Origin: Winogradskyella sp. KYW1333
GTDB taxonomy: Bacteria > Bacteroidota > Bacteroidia > Flavobacteriales > Flavobacteriaceae
Length of the DNA: 64,000 nt
Direction of reading: 5' to 3'
Assembly (NCBI RefSeq): GCF_003335675.1
Contig: NZ_QPHL01000017.1
Coordinates: forward strand, 372,001-436,000
Made by a program: the position numbers and the translations under genes. Position 1 is the first letter of the stretch; every line of letters starts with the position of its first letter. Positions 8,379 to 17,490 of this stretch are shown here, in pieces. The notes below the pieces were generated by a model, which was given only the letters and a program-made list of their open reading frames with translations, was not told the DNA's origin and ran no database searches.

Positions 8379-8386
8379 TAATTTTG
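8379..8386 (+). promoter_or_regulatory. -7 box (TAATTTTG) for the 1141-residue outer-membrane protein gene
   Basis: Matches TAnnTTTG, 51 nt before the ATG at 8438. No good -33 element was found. Confidence 0.5.
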
Positions 8387-8437
8387 CGCCTATTTTAACA
8401 ATAAAATATTTTAAGTTATAATCAGTTATTAGTCTAC

Positions 8438-11400
8438 ATGAAAAGAGCTTTGGTTTTTATTGTTTTACTATATTCTTTTTTGGGGTTTTCTCAAGAAGAA
8501 CAAAGTTCTTATAGGACCAAACGAATAGCAATTAAAGATTCTATTAAAATTGATTCCGTAAGTATTAATCCTTCGAGGTTTATTGTAAGGGATAAAAACG
8601 GTAAAATAATCGATTCTAGTTTATATAATATTGATTTTGTAAAATCATTATTAGTCTTTAGAAAAACAATTTCAACTGACACTGTTGAGGTAGATTATTT
8701 ACGTTACCCAGAGTTTATAACCAAAGTATATAAACAACTAGATGACAATATAATCGTAAACAGAAGTTCTAGCCTTCAGAAGTTATATCAACTTGAAAAT
8801 ACTATAAGGAAAAACACATTTATACCATTTGATGGCTTAACTACTTCTGGTAGTATATCTCGGGGTGTTACAATTGGGAATAATCAAAATTCTGTATTAA
8901 ATAGTGAACTAGACTTACAGATTTCTGGAAAGCTAAGTGACAAGGTGTCCTTAAGGGCTTCAATACAAGATGCGAATATACCTTTGCAAGAGAGTGGTTA
9001 CTCTCAGAGATTAGATGAGTTTGATCAAGTATTTATTGAATTGTTTAGTGATAGTTGGAACATTAGAGCTGGTGATATTGACCTTGTAAATACCCAGAGC
9101 TATTTTGTAAATTTTACAAAAAGAGTTCAAGGACTTTTGGTGAATGCCAATTTAAGCGAAAAGACTAATTTCTTTGCTTCTGGAGCACTAGTAAGAGGGC
9201 AGTTTACCACGACCCAATTTACAGCCCAAGAAGGAAACCAAGGGCCTTACAAACTTAGAGGTCCAAATAATGAGTTGTTTGTATTAATAGTTTCGGGTAG
9301 TGAAACGGTTTATGTCAATGGTGTGCCCTTAGAGCGTGGAGAAAATAGAGATTATATAATAGATTACAATGCAGGTGAAATTATTTTTAATGCTACGTTT
9401 CCTATAACTTCAGAAATGCGAATTACGGTAGATTATCAATTTAGTGAGCGCAACTATAGCAGATTTACAGTTTTTGGTGGAGGAGGCTATAAATCAGAAA
9501 AATTTAATCTAAATGTTTCTATTTACTCAGAAAGTGATGCCAAAAACCAACCATTGCAACAAAACTTGTCTACGGAACAAACGCAAATTTTAGCAGATGC
9601 CGGTGATAACAGAAGTTTAATGACAGCATCTTCTGCAAGCCCTCAATCTTATTCCGAGAATAGAATTTTATATAGAAAAGAGTTTATTGGAACAGATGAA
9701 ATTTTCGTTTTCTCTAATGACCCAGATGATGAGTTGTTTAGTGTCAGCTTTACTTTAGTTGGTCAAAATCAAGGTAACTATATACTAAGTAATGATAATG
9801 CTGTCAGTAATATTTTTGAATATATTCCACCAGTGGCAGGAGTGCCTCAAGGAAATTATGAGCCTATTGTCCAATTAGTTGCACCAGAGCGATTGCAAAT
9901 AGCAGTGTTAAATGGAAGTTATAAACCTTCCGAAAATACCAATGTGTTTTTTGAATTAGCAGGAAGCAAAAACGATCTCAACTTATTTTCAAACTTAGAT
10001 GATAATGATAACGATGGATTTGCGGGTAAATTGAAAGTAAACCAGAAAATTGTCAAGTCCGATAGCTTATGGAATTTGTCTGCACTCATTGATGCAGATT
10101 TTATTCAAAAAGATTTTAGAACCATACAGCGATTATATAGAGCTGAATTTAATAGAGATTGGAATTTGGAAGATGATAGGAATGACCAAGGAAATTTTAA
10201 TTTCGGTAATCAACTTCTGTTTACTTCTGGTTTACAATTATCACATTCCAAAAAAGGGGTTGTAACTTATAATTTTGAGTATTTGGATTACTCCAATAAT
10301 TTCACTGGAAGCAGGCATAATGCATTAGTTGATTTAAGACTCGGCAATTTTTCAATTCTCTCAAATACCAGTTATCTAAATAGTGAAAGCACTATAAATA
10401 ATTCTACCTTTTTAAGATCATTTAATCGTGTGGTATATGGTAAAAAAAATAAATGGGTTGGTGCAAAAATAGCACTAGAGGATAATGAACAACGTGCAAT
10501 TGCAACAGATTCATTAACACCTCTGAGTCAGAAATTTAACTCGTACGAAGCTTTTGTGGGTATTGGTGATAGCACTAAAGTCTTTGTAGAACTAGGCTAT
10601 ATTAATCGTGTAAATGATAGTGTAAGAGATAATTTGGTTCAACGCGTTAATCGATCAAATACCTATTATTTAAAATCTAGATTAATTCAGAACAAAGCAA
10701 CCAATTTGCAGTTGTTTGTTAATTATAGAGATTTAAAGGCTGATGTTGCAGATTCGCAAAATGAGCAGAGTTTAAACAGCCGTTTAAATTTCAATCAGAA
10801 ACTGTTTAATAATATAGTTATTTGGAACACAAATTTTGAAACTAACTCTGGTACCTTGCCACAACAAGATTTTACATATGTTGAGGTAGAAGCAGGCCAA
10901 GGCGCATATACTTGGATAGATTATAATGAAAATGGAATACAAGAGTTGAATGAATTTGAGCTTGCTCAGTTTCAAGATCAAGGTAATTACATTAGGGTTT
11001 TGTTGCCAAACCAGGTTTTTGTTAGAACCCACCAAAATAGACTAAGCCAAACAATTACATTTAATTTTCAAAAGTTAAGTTCATCAAAGGATAAATGGGA
11101 TAAATTCTTTTCACATTTCTATAATCAAACGTCTTTTCTTATTGATAGAAAAGTTAAACGAGATGGTAATAACTTTAATCTAAACCCTTTTAATGAGGAC
11201 GAAGAAAATGAATTGGCATTGAATAACAGTATAAGAAATGTACTGTTTTATAATAGAGGTAAACAGCGCTACACAACTTCATATACTTTCTTAACAAATA
11301 CAAGTCGTAATCTGTTATCTATCGGTTTTCAGGAAAATAAATTGACTAACCATCAAATAAACTTTAACCATAAATTTGCTACTAACTGGCTTATTAATGC

Positions 11401-11863
11401 CCAATGTAGTTTTGGTACTGAAGAAAGTTTAAGTGAAAATTTCGCAAATAGAAATTTCAATATAGACGAAGAACGATTTCAACCAAAGTTCTCTTATTTA
11501 TTCAATGAAAATGCGCAGTTTGATGTATTTTATCAATACACCTCCAAATCTAACACAATAGGAAGTTTAGAATCTTTAGTTCAAAACAATTATGGACTTT
11601 CATTTACCTATAATAACACTCAGAAAATTGCACTCACAGGAGAATTTAACTTTTTTCAAAACGATTTTGAAGGAAACTCCAACACTCCAGTTGCCTACCA
11701 AATGTTAGAAGGACTTCAACCCGGAAAAAACTTTACTTGGAACTTGCTTGCTCAAAAGAAGCTAACAAAGTTTTTAGATTTAAATCTGTCTTATTTTGGC
11801 AGAAAAACCGAAACGTCTAAAACTATTCATACTGGTACTGTGCAACTGAAAGCATATTTCTAA
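8438..11863 (+). CDS. Large outer-membrane beta-barrel protein with SprA-like N-terminal motif
   Basis: 1141 residues. A Sec signal peptide (about 1-18, ending GFSQ) is followed by a short beta domain and, near residues 135-215, the pattern GSISRGVTIGNNQNS...ASIQDANIPLQ...FDQVFIEL. That pattern resembles repeats in the T9SS translocon SprA, though this protein is less than half its length. The remainder alternates polar and aromatic residues as in a large barrel and ends in an aromatic residue (LKAYF), a plausible BAM signal. I do not recognise a named family. Its own promoter box lies upstream, and a small barrel protein gene follows after 73 nt. Role unknown; surface or secretion-related by resemblance only. 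Confidence 0.8.
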   Translation: MKRALVFIVLLYSFLGFSQEEQSSYRTKRIAIKDSIKIDSVSINPSRFIVRDKNGKIIDSSLYNIDFVKSLLVFRKTISTDTVEVDYLRYPEFITKVYKQLDDNIIVNRSSSLQKLYQLENTIRKNTFIPFDGLTTSGSISRGVTIGNNQNSVLNSELDLQISGKLSDKVSLRASIQDANIPLQESGYSQRLDEFDQVFIELFSDSWNIRAGDIDLVNTQSYFVNFTKRVQGLLVNANLSEKTNFFASGALVRGQFTTTQFTAQEGNQGPYKLRGPNNELFVLIVSGSETVYVNGVPLERGENRDYIIDYNAGEIIFNATFPITSEMRITVDYQFSERNYSRFTVFGGGGYKSEKFNLNVSIYSESDAKNQPLQQNLSTEQTQILADAGDNRSLMTASSASPQSYSENRILYRKEFIGTDEIFVFSNDPDDELFSVSFTLVGQNQGNYILSNDNAVSNIFEYIPPVAGVPQGNYEPIVQLVAPERLQIAVLNGSYKPSENTNVFFELAGSKNDLNLFSNLDDNDNDGFAGKLKVNQKIVKSDSLWNLSALIDADFIQKDFRTIQRLYRAEFNRDWNLEDDRNDQGNFNFGNQLLFTSGLQLSHSKKGVVTYNFEYLDYSNNFTGSRHNALVDLRLGNFSILSNTSYLNSESTINNSTFLRSFNRVVYGKKNKWVGAKIALEDNEQRAIATDSLTPLSQKFNSYEAFVGIGDSTKVFVELGYINRVNDSVRDNLVQRVNRSNTYYLKSRLIQNKATNLQLFVNYRDLKADVADSQNEQSLNSRLNFNQKLFNNIVIWNTNFETNSGTLPQQDFTYVEVEAGQGAYTWIDYNENGIQELNEFELAQFQDQGNYIRVLLPNQVFVRTHQNRLSQTITFNFQKLSSSKDKWDKFFSHFYNQTSFLIDRKVKRDGNNFNLNPFNEDEENELALNNSIRNVLFYNRGKQRYTTSYTFLTNTSRNLLSIGFQENKLTNHQINFNHKFATNWLINAQCSFGTEESLSENFANRNFNIDEERFQPKFSYLFNENAQFDVFYQYTSKSNTIGSLESLVQNNYGLSFTYNNTQKIALTGEFNFFQNDFEGNSNTPVAYQMLEGLQPGKNFTWNLLAQKKLTKFLDLNLSYFGRKTETSKTIHTGTVQLKAYF

Positions 11864-11936
11864 AAAAATAATTTCTTACGCAACCATTTGACTAGTTTAC
11901 CGTCTATAAGTAAAGAAAATCTAAATTAATCATTTA

Positions 11937-12521
11937 ATGAAAAAATTACTTTCAATCGTTTTGTTCATCCTCGTACTATTAAATACTAATGCACAGGAGG
12001 ATAAGAATTCTAATACTTTAGCAAAGAATGAGATATCAGTTAATCTCTTAGACTTAGTTTTAGCTGGTACTCTAGGAGTAAATTACGAGCGCCTTTTCGA
12101 TAATAATCAATCCTTATTTATAGGTGCTAATGTTTTTGATACCTACGGATATTACGATGCTGGTTATATTGAAGACAACTCAGCATTTTCATTGGAGGCT
12201 GCTTTTTTAATTTACTTTTCTAAGGAAAAAGATCATCATGGCTTTTTCTTCTACCCACAATTGAAATTAAGAACTGGGGAAATTACAACGGATGATTATT
12301 ATTACTATGATATAGCTACAGAAACAGATGTAAATGAAGAATTTATTTATGATATTGGCGGTGCCTCTGCCGGATTTGGCATTGGGCATAAATGGGTGTT
12401 TAACAATAAAATAACCTTAATGCTCAATGGTGATATTGCAAGGAATTTAGGAAATTTTGATGATGATTACCTAGACAATATTGAAGTGAGATTCTCTGTT
12501 AATTTTGGCTACAGGTTTTAA
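11937..12521 (+). CDS. Small outer-membrane beta-barrel protein, unknown function
   Basis: 194 residues. Signal peptide at about 1-19 (ends LNTNAQ), then alternating amphipathic strands with acidic, Tyr-rich loops (DDYYYYD), and the C-terminal VNFGYRF that fits an outer-membrane insertion signal. Probably an 8-stranded barrel. It follows the large barrel protein by 73 nt and may share its transcript. No homologue recognised by name. Confidence 0.75.
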   Translation: MKKLLSIVLFILVLLNTNAQEDKNSNTLAKNEISVNLLDLVLAGTLGVNYERLFDNNQSLFIGANVFDTYGYYDAGYIEDNSAFSLEAAFLIYFSKEKDHHGFFFYPQLKLRTGEITTDDYYYYDIATETDVNEEFIYDIGGASAGFGIGHKWVFNNKITLMLNGDIARNLGNFDDDYLDNIEVRFSVNFGYRF

Positions 12522-12541
12522 CTAAAAATGCTTAATTATAA

Positions 12542-12573
12542 ACCCAAAACAAATTGTTTGGGGTCTTTGTTTT
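12542..12573 (+). terminator. Probable terminator after the small barrel protein gene
   Basis: A 10-bp stem with one A-G mismatch (12542-12551 with 12555-12564), 3-nt loop, then a T-rich run. It sits in the 61-nt space between convergent genes. Confidence 0.55.
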
Positions 12574-12582
12574 TATTCTAAC

Positions 12583-14124
12583 CTATTTCATTCTCATTAA
12601 CCACTCTCTAACATCAACTTCTTTTTTAATAATGCTTCTGAGCTCGTCAATTTTCACTCTTTTTTGCTCCATTGTATCTCTATGGCGTATAGTTACGGTA
12701 TTGTCTTCTAAAGTGTCATGATCTACGGTAATACAATAAGGTGTACCAACGGCATCTTGTCTTCTGTAGCGTCTACCAACGGCATCTTTTTCATCGTAAA
12801 CCACATTAAAATCCCACTTAAGATTCTCAACAATTTGCTTCGCGATGTCCGGCAAACCATCCTTTTTCACTAATGGAAGGATAGCAGCCTTTGTTGGTGC
12901 TAATACTGCTGGTAATTTCAATACTGTACGAGTTGTACCGTTATCTAATTCTTCTTCTTGGAGCGAATTAGAGAATACGGCAAGGAACATACGGTCTAAA
13001 CCTATAGATGTTTCTAACACATAAGGCGTGTAGCTTGCATTGTCCTCATGATCAAAATATTGTAGTTTTTTACCAGAATATTCTTCGTGTTGGCTTAAAT
13101 CAAAGTCTGTACGAGAATGTATGCCTTCTAATTCTTTAAACCCGAAAGGGAAGTTAAACTCAATATCTGTTGCAGCATCAGCATAGTGGGCTAATTTTTC
13201 ATGATCGTGGAAGCGATAATTATCATCTCCCATACCCAATGATTTATGCCATTTTAAGCGATGTTCTTTCCAATATTCAAACCATTCCTTCTGTGTGCCT
13301 GGTTTAATGAAAAATTGCATTTCCATTTGTTCAAACTCGCGCATTCTAAAAATAAATTGTCTTGCAACAATTTCATTCCTAAAAGCTTTACCTGTTTGTG
13401 CTATACCAAATGGAATTTTCATCCTACCTGTTTTTTGCACATTCAAGAAATTGACAAAAATACCTTGAGCAGTTTCTGGTCTTAGGTATAAATCCATAGC
13501 AGAATCTGCAGATGCACCTAATTTGGTGCCGAACATTAAGTTAAACTGCTTTACGTCAGTCCAATTACGACTTCCAGACAACGGGTCTGCTATTTCAAGT
13601 TCTTCAATAAGTGCCTTTACATCTGCCAAATCTTCATTTTCTAATGACTTGCCCAGACGTTTGAGCGTAGAATCTATTTTTTCTTGATAACCTAAGACAC
13701 GACCATTTGTAGAAACAAATTCTTCTTTGTTAAAAGCATCACCAAATCTTTTTGCCGCCTTGGCAACTTCCTTGTTAATCTTTGCTTCTATTTTAGCACA
13801 GTAATCTTCTACTAGAACATCTGCTCTATAGCGTTTTTTCGAATCTTTGTTGTCAATAAGTGGGTCATTAAACGCATCAACGTGTCCTGATGCTTTCCAA
13901 GTGGTGGGATGCATAAATATTGCAGCATCTATACCAACAATATTTTCGTGCATTTGTACCATGGCCTTCCACCAATAGTTACGAATGTTATTTTTTAATT
14001 CAGCACCATTTTGTGCATAGTCATAAACGGCACTTAGGCCATCATAAATCTCGCTACTCTGAAATACGTAACCATACTCTTTTGCATGAGAGATTACCTT
14101 TTTGAATTTATCGTCGTTTGCCAT
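12583..14124 (-). CDS. glyS: Glycyl-tRNA synthetase (class II, alpha2 type)
   Basis: 513 residues, the single-chain homodimeric GlyRS rather than the alpha/beta type. The N-terminus KEYGYVFQSSEIYDGLSAVYDY is motif 1 surroundings; FRNEIVARQFIFRMREFEQMEMQFF is the class II motif 2 with its ATP-binding Arg; SIGLDRMFLAVF is motif 3; a C-terminal anticodon-binding domain follows (about 405-505). The start is fixed by MANDDKFKKV. A TATTTTTG box lies only 4 nt before the ATG, so the mRNA is probably leaderless. Confidence 0.97.
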   Translation of the reverse strand: MANDDKFKKVISHAKEYGYVFQSSEIYDGLSAVYDYAQNGAELKNNIRNYWWKAMVQMHENIVGIDAAIFMHPTTWKASGHVDAFNDPLIDNKDSKKRYRADVLVEDYCAKIEAKINKEVAKAAKRFGDAFNKEEFVSTNGRVLGYQEKIDSTLKRLGKSLENEDLADVKALIEELEIADPLSGSRNWTDVKQFNLMFGTKLGASADSAMDLYLRPETAQGIFVNFLNVQKTGRMKIPFGIAQTGKAFRNEIVARQFIFRMREFEQMEMQFFIKPGTQKEWFEYWKEHRLKWHKSLGMGDDNYRFHDHEKLAHYADAATDIEFNFPFGFKELEGIHSRTDFDLSQHEEYSGKKLQYFDHEDNASYTPYVLETSIGLDRMFLAVFSNSLQEEELDNGTTRTVLKLPAVLAPTKAAILPLVKKDGLPDIAKQIVENLKWDFNVVYDEKDAVGRRYRRQDAVGTPYCITVDHDTLEDNTVTIRHRDTMEQKRVKIDELRSIIKKEVDVREWLMRMK

Positions 14125-14128
14125 GGCA

Positions 14129-14136
14129 CAAAAATA
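14129..14136 (-). promoter_or_regulatory. -7 box (TATTTTTG) directly before the glyS ATG
   Basis: TAnnTTTG with exactly 4 nt between its last G and the start codon. The box is part of the U-run that follows the terminator hairpin of the upstream gene (14138-14166), so one short stretch serves both ends. Confidence 0.6.
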
Positions 14137-14166
14137 AAAAACCGCTCTAATTAATAGACCGGTTTT
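14137..14166 (-). terminator. Terminator of the coiled-coil protein gene, merging with the glyS promoter
   Basis: 12-position stem with one C-C mismatch (14155-14166 with 14138-14149), 5-nt loop; on the minus strand it is followed by a T-rich run which itself contains the glyS -7 box. Confidence 0.7.
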
Positions 14167-14187
14167 AAAAAAATTATGTTATTGAAA

Positions 14188-15072
14188 TTACTTTAAATTT
14201 ACAGTAGTACTTCCAAGTTTCATATTCTTATGAAAAACATTGATTAAATAGTCTCCTTTTTGGAAAGGTTTATCATCTTCATCTGCAATAATAGCTGTAC
14301 AAATTTCTAGATTTTCATTATTATAGGTTATAACCTCTTTCTTGCTATAGATTAAAGAAAATTCTCCAAATAAAACTTCTCCCTTATCTGCAACTATATT
14401 ACCATCTGGGCTAACAATCTGGATAAAAATATCCTTTTGCCCATTTTCAGTCAATGGGTTTTCTGCTAGCAATACACAAACATCGATAGCATTTGCACGT
14501 CTTGCTTTGGTTGTAAATCTCTTTTTGGGACCTCTTAATTTATAAGATTTTGCCTTGACATCACTTACTTTAAGTATTGCGGCATTATCAATGACTTTAC
14601 TTAGAAGATTATTTTTAGCGGTGAGATCATTGATTGTAAAACTCTTTTTCTCAATAGTATAGAGTGCATCTTGGTTTTCCTTTTGAAGTTGCTCATTTGC
14701 AATATTCAAAGAATCAATGGTATTTAAAAGTACCTTACTTTTAGATTTTAGAATTATAAGTTGCTCCTTAAACTTAGTGATAATCGATAAATCACTTTTT
14801 AATAATCTTAATGAATCTAAGGCATTCTTAGTTTCTAATTTTGCTTCTTGGAGCTGAGAAGCCATAAGATTATAATCTTGGCTTAGTTCGTCATAACTTT
14901 CTAACATTTCTGTTAGTTCTTGTTCTATCAAAAACTTTTCTTGCTTTAGGAATTCTTCGTAGGATTTAATGGATTTATAATTTGTAAAGCTATAAATACC
15001 TAAAGCGGTTAAAACGACTAATAAAGAACCTATGATTAATCTGTAGTTAAATAATTGAGGGTTAACTATCAT
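14188..15072 (-). CDS. Membrane-anchored coiled-coil protein of unknown function
   Basis: 294 residues. One transmembrane segment at about 12-30 (LIIGSLLVVLTALGIYSF), then a long coiled coil (about 35-165, Leu/Glu/Lys/Asn heptads), then a compact C-terminal beta domain (about 185-293). The domain should face the periplasm if the short N-terminus is cytoplasmic. Similar proteins in flavobacteria are often labelled as ParA-like or chromosome partitioning, but no Walker motif is present here, so I would not use that name. A -7 box is at 15093-15100. Single-gene unit with its own terminator. Confidence 0.75.
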   Translation of the reverse strand: MIVNPQLFNYRLIIGSLLVVLTALGIYSFTNYKSIKSYEEFLKQEKFLIEQELTEMLESYDELSQDYNLMASQLQEAKLETKNALDSLRLLKSDLSIITKFKEQLIILKSKSKVLLNTIDSLNIANEQLQKENQDALYTIEKKSFTINDLTAKNNLLSKVIDNAAILKVSDVKAKSYKLRGPKKRFTTKARRANAIDVCVLLAENPLTENGQKDIFIQIVSPDGNIVADKGEVLFGEFSLIYSKKEVITYNNENLEICTAIIADEDDKPFQKGDYLINVFHKNMKLGSTTVNLK

Positions 15073-15092
15073 AATTAATTGCTAATTTGAGT

Positions 15093-15100
15093 CAAAATTA
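15093..15100 (-). promoter_or_regulatory. -7 box (TAATTTTG) for the coiled-coil protein gene
   Basis: TAnnTTTG match 20 nt upstream of the ATG at 15072. Confidence 0.5.
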
Positions 15101-15137
15101 GAGCTAATTAAATGACCAATTTATTTTATTCGATTAA

Positions 15138-15818
15138 GTGGTAAAAAATTTGTTAAACTTGTTCTTTCCAGAAGTCTGTGAAGCATGTAATAATGTTTTA
15201 AAAGACAAGGAATCCGTAATCTGTATTTCTTGTAGGCATCAACTACCTGTCACTAATTTTCATTATGAAGATTCAGAGGTCGTAAAAAAAAATCTATATG
15301 GCAGAGTGAAATTAGAAAATGCGACATCTCTATTACATTTTTCCAAAAAAGGAATTGTACAACAACTATTGCACAATCTCAAGTATCGAGGCCATGAAAA
15401 TATTAGTGAATTCTTTGGTAAATGGCTTGGAGCGGAGTTAAGTACTATAAGCGCCTACAATAATATAGATGTTGTTGTACCAGTGCCTTTGTATAAAACA
15501 AAACTCAGAAAAAGAGGATTCAACCAAGTGTCCAAATTCGGAATTGAAATTGCCAAAGCATTACAAGCAGACTATAATGACACAGTATTGATTAAAACTA
15601 AATCTACTAAAACACAAGTATTTAAAGATAGATTGAAACGTATTGATACAGATAATACTTTATTTGATATTTCGGAGAAAACTTCATTAGAAGGTAAGCA
15701 TATTTTAATCGTAGATGATATTATTACAACTGGTGCAACAATTGAATCCTGTGCATCTGTTTTGTTAAAAATTGATAATATTAAGTTAAGTCTTGTTACA
15801 ATGGCAATTGCAGATTAA
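15138..15818 (+). CDS. ComF-family phosphoribosyltransferase-like protein
   Basis: 226 residues from a GTG start. The N-terminal part has a four-cysteine zinc finger (CEACNN...CISC), the C-terminal part a type I PRTase fold with the PRPP loop VDDIITTGAT near residue 192. Proteins of this class (ComFC/GntX) aid DNA uptake in naturally transformable bacteria by an unknown mechanism. Divergent from the coiled-coil gene and 55 nt before the lipoprotein gene. Family is certain; a role in transformation here is not shown. Confidence 0.88.
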   Translation: MVKNLLNLFFPEVCEACNNVLKDKESVICISCRHQLPVTNFHYEDSEVVKKNLYGRVKLENATSLLHFSKKGIVQQLLHNLKYRGHENISEFFGKWLGAELSTISAYNNIDVVVPVPLYKTKLRKRGFNQVSKFGIEIAKALQADYNDTVLIKTKSTKTQVFKDRLKRIDTDNTLFDISEKTSLEGKHILIVDDIITTGATIESCASVLLKIDNIKLSLVTMAIAD

Positions 15819-15873
15819 TTTTTTCGTTTCTAACTATTAAAATTGTTTCTTTGTTCTAAATAATTCTTACTGA

Positions 15874-17490
15874 ATGTATTCTTACTTACGGAGATTTTTT
15901 ATTGGTCTTTTTTTGATTTGCATTTTGATAGGTTGCGCTAATCGCGGTACGCCAACTGGTGGTGATAAGGATACTGAGCCACCTGTTATTTTAAAATCTG
16001 AGCCAGAGAATTTTTCAACAAATTTTAAAGGAGATGAAATTAACATCTACTTCGATGAGTATGTTAAAATTAAGGACCTTAGGAAGCAATTGATTATTTC
16101 TCCTCCAATGGATACCGATCCTTCTATTACTCCTATGGGAGGCGCAAGTAAATATATCTCTATAAAAATTAAAGATACCCTTGAGGCAAATACAACTTAT
16201 GCGTTTAATTTTGGTGAGAGTATTGTAGATAATAATGAGGAAAACCCTTATCCATATTACAGATATGTGTTTTCCACCGGAGACACCATAGATTCATTAT
16301 CGGTTAAAGGATATGTAGAAGATGCTATTGCTGAGGAACCGGATACCTTTGTAACAGTTATGTTGTATGAGGTAGATTCTACTTATACAGACTCTATTGT
16401 TTTTAAGGAAAAACCTAGATATATCACAAATACATTAGATAGTTTAACCACTTTTAGCATAGACAATATTAAAGAAGGTAAATACAAACTATTCGCTATT
16501 AAGGATAAAAACAGCAATTTTTTATTTGATCAAAAGGATGATAAAATTGCCTTTAAAGAAGGATTTATTGAAGTGCCTACAGATTCAACGTTCGGATTAA
16601 AATTATTTAAGGAAGAACCAAATTTCAAGGCATTTAAGCCAAAGCAAGATGGAGACAAAAGGATACTTTTTCCATATGAAGGCGATTATAGAACCATGCA
16701 AATTGAACTTTTAGGTGATAAACCTGAAGGATTTGAAACAAGAATAACTAAGGATAAACAAACAGATAGCCTTTATTATTGGTACAATCCAAAATTCGAA
16801 GTAGATACAGTAAATTTTATTGTTAGAAATGAGAAATCCATTGATACTTTTAAACATAGGTTTAGAGCTATGGAAGATGACTCTTTAAAAATTAAAGCAT
16901 TGGTTTCTGGAACTATTAATTTTGATCAGGATTTTAGTCTCGAAGGAAATATCCCAATAACAAAATTAGACAAATCAAAAATCAGTCTCATAAACAAGGA
17001 TTCTGTTTTTATTGATTTTCAAGTTGAATACGACTCTATTTATAATAAATACACTTTTCCGGTAGAAAAAGAAGAAGGCCAGAGTTACGTTTTTACGATG
17101 TTGCCAGAAACATTTGAAGGCTTTTATGGAGGTGTTATTAAGGATACACTTAATTATTCATTCAGAACAAAAATGAAATCTGAATACGGGAACTTAAGGG
17201 TTCAATTAAGAAACGCAAAGTTTCCTCTTATTGTACAGTTGGTCAATGATACAGGTATTGTAATTTATGAGCGCTATACTACTGAGAATCCTGTGGTAGA
17301 CTTCACTGATATTGCACCGCGCAAATATGCCTTAAGGGTTATATACGACACCAATGAAAATGGTAAGTATGATACTGGGAATTATTTACTGGGAATACAA
17401 CCTGAAAGGGTGAGCTATGCACCTTCTGCAAATGTGGAAGAGGTTAGAGCAAGTTTTGATTTTATTATTGAATTTACACTTTTAGATTAA
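15874..17490 (+). CDS. Ig-like (Big_5-type) domain lipoprotein
   Basis: 538 residues. Lipoprotein signal with Cys21 (LIGC) and the GTPTGGDKDTEPPVI segment right after it. An N-terminal Ig-like domain of the Big_5 kind (about 35-135; EPENFSTNF, YFDEYVKI, TTYAFNFGESIVDNN) is followed by beta-rich modules (about 140-535) with EF-hand-like acidic turns such as DKNSNFLFDQKDDK and DTNENGKYDTGNY. The family is widespread and uncharacterised in Bacteroidetes. Its last 17 bp overlap the end of the convergent amidase gene. Confidence 0.82.
   Translation: MYSYLRRFFIGLFLICILIGCANRGTPTGGDKDTEPPVILKSEPENFSTNFKGDEINIYFDEYVKIKDLRKQLIISPPMDTDPSITPMGGASKYISIKIKDTLEANTTYAFNFGESIVDNNEENPYPYYRYVFSTGDTIDSLSVKGYVEDAIAEEPDTFVTVMLYEVDSTYTDSIVFKEKPRYITNTLDSLTTFSIDNIKEGKYKLFAIKDKNSNFLFDQKDDKIAFKEGFIEVPTDSTFGLKLFKEEPNFKAFKPKQDGDKRILFPYEGDYRTMQIELLGDKPEGFETRITKDKQTDSLYYWYNPKFEVDTVNFIVRNEKSIDTFKHRFRAMEDDSLKIKALVSGTINFDQDFSLEGNIPITKLDKSKISLINKDSVFIDFQVEYDSIYNKYTFPVEKEEGQSYVFTMLPETFEGFYGGVIKDTLNYSFRTKMKSEYGNLRVQLRNAKFPLIVQLVNDTGIVIYERYTTENPVVDFTDIAPRKYALRVIYDTNENGKYDTGNYLLGIQPERVSYAPSANVEEVRASFDFIIEFTLLD

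Noticed and set aside
14188..15072. Chromosome-partitioning ParA as the name for the coiled-coil protein
   Set aside because: No Walker A/B motif and no ATPase fold; it is a membrane-anchored coiled coil.
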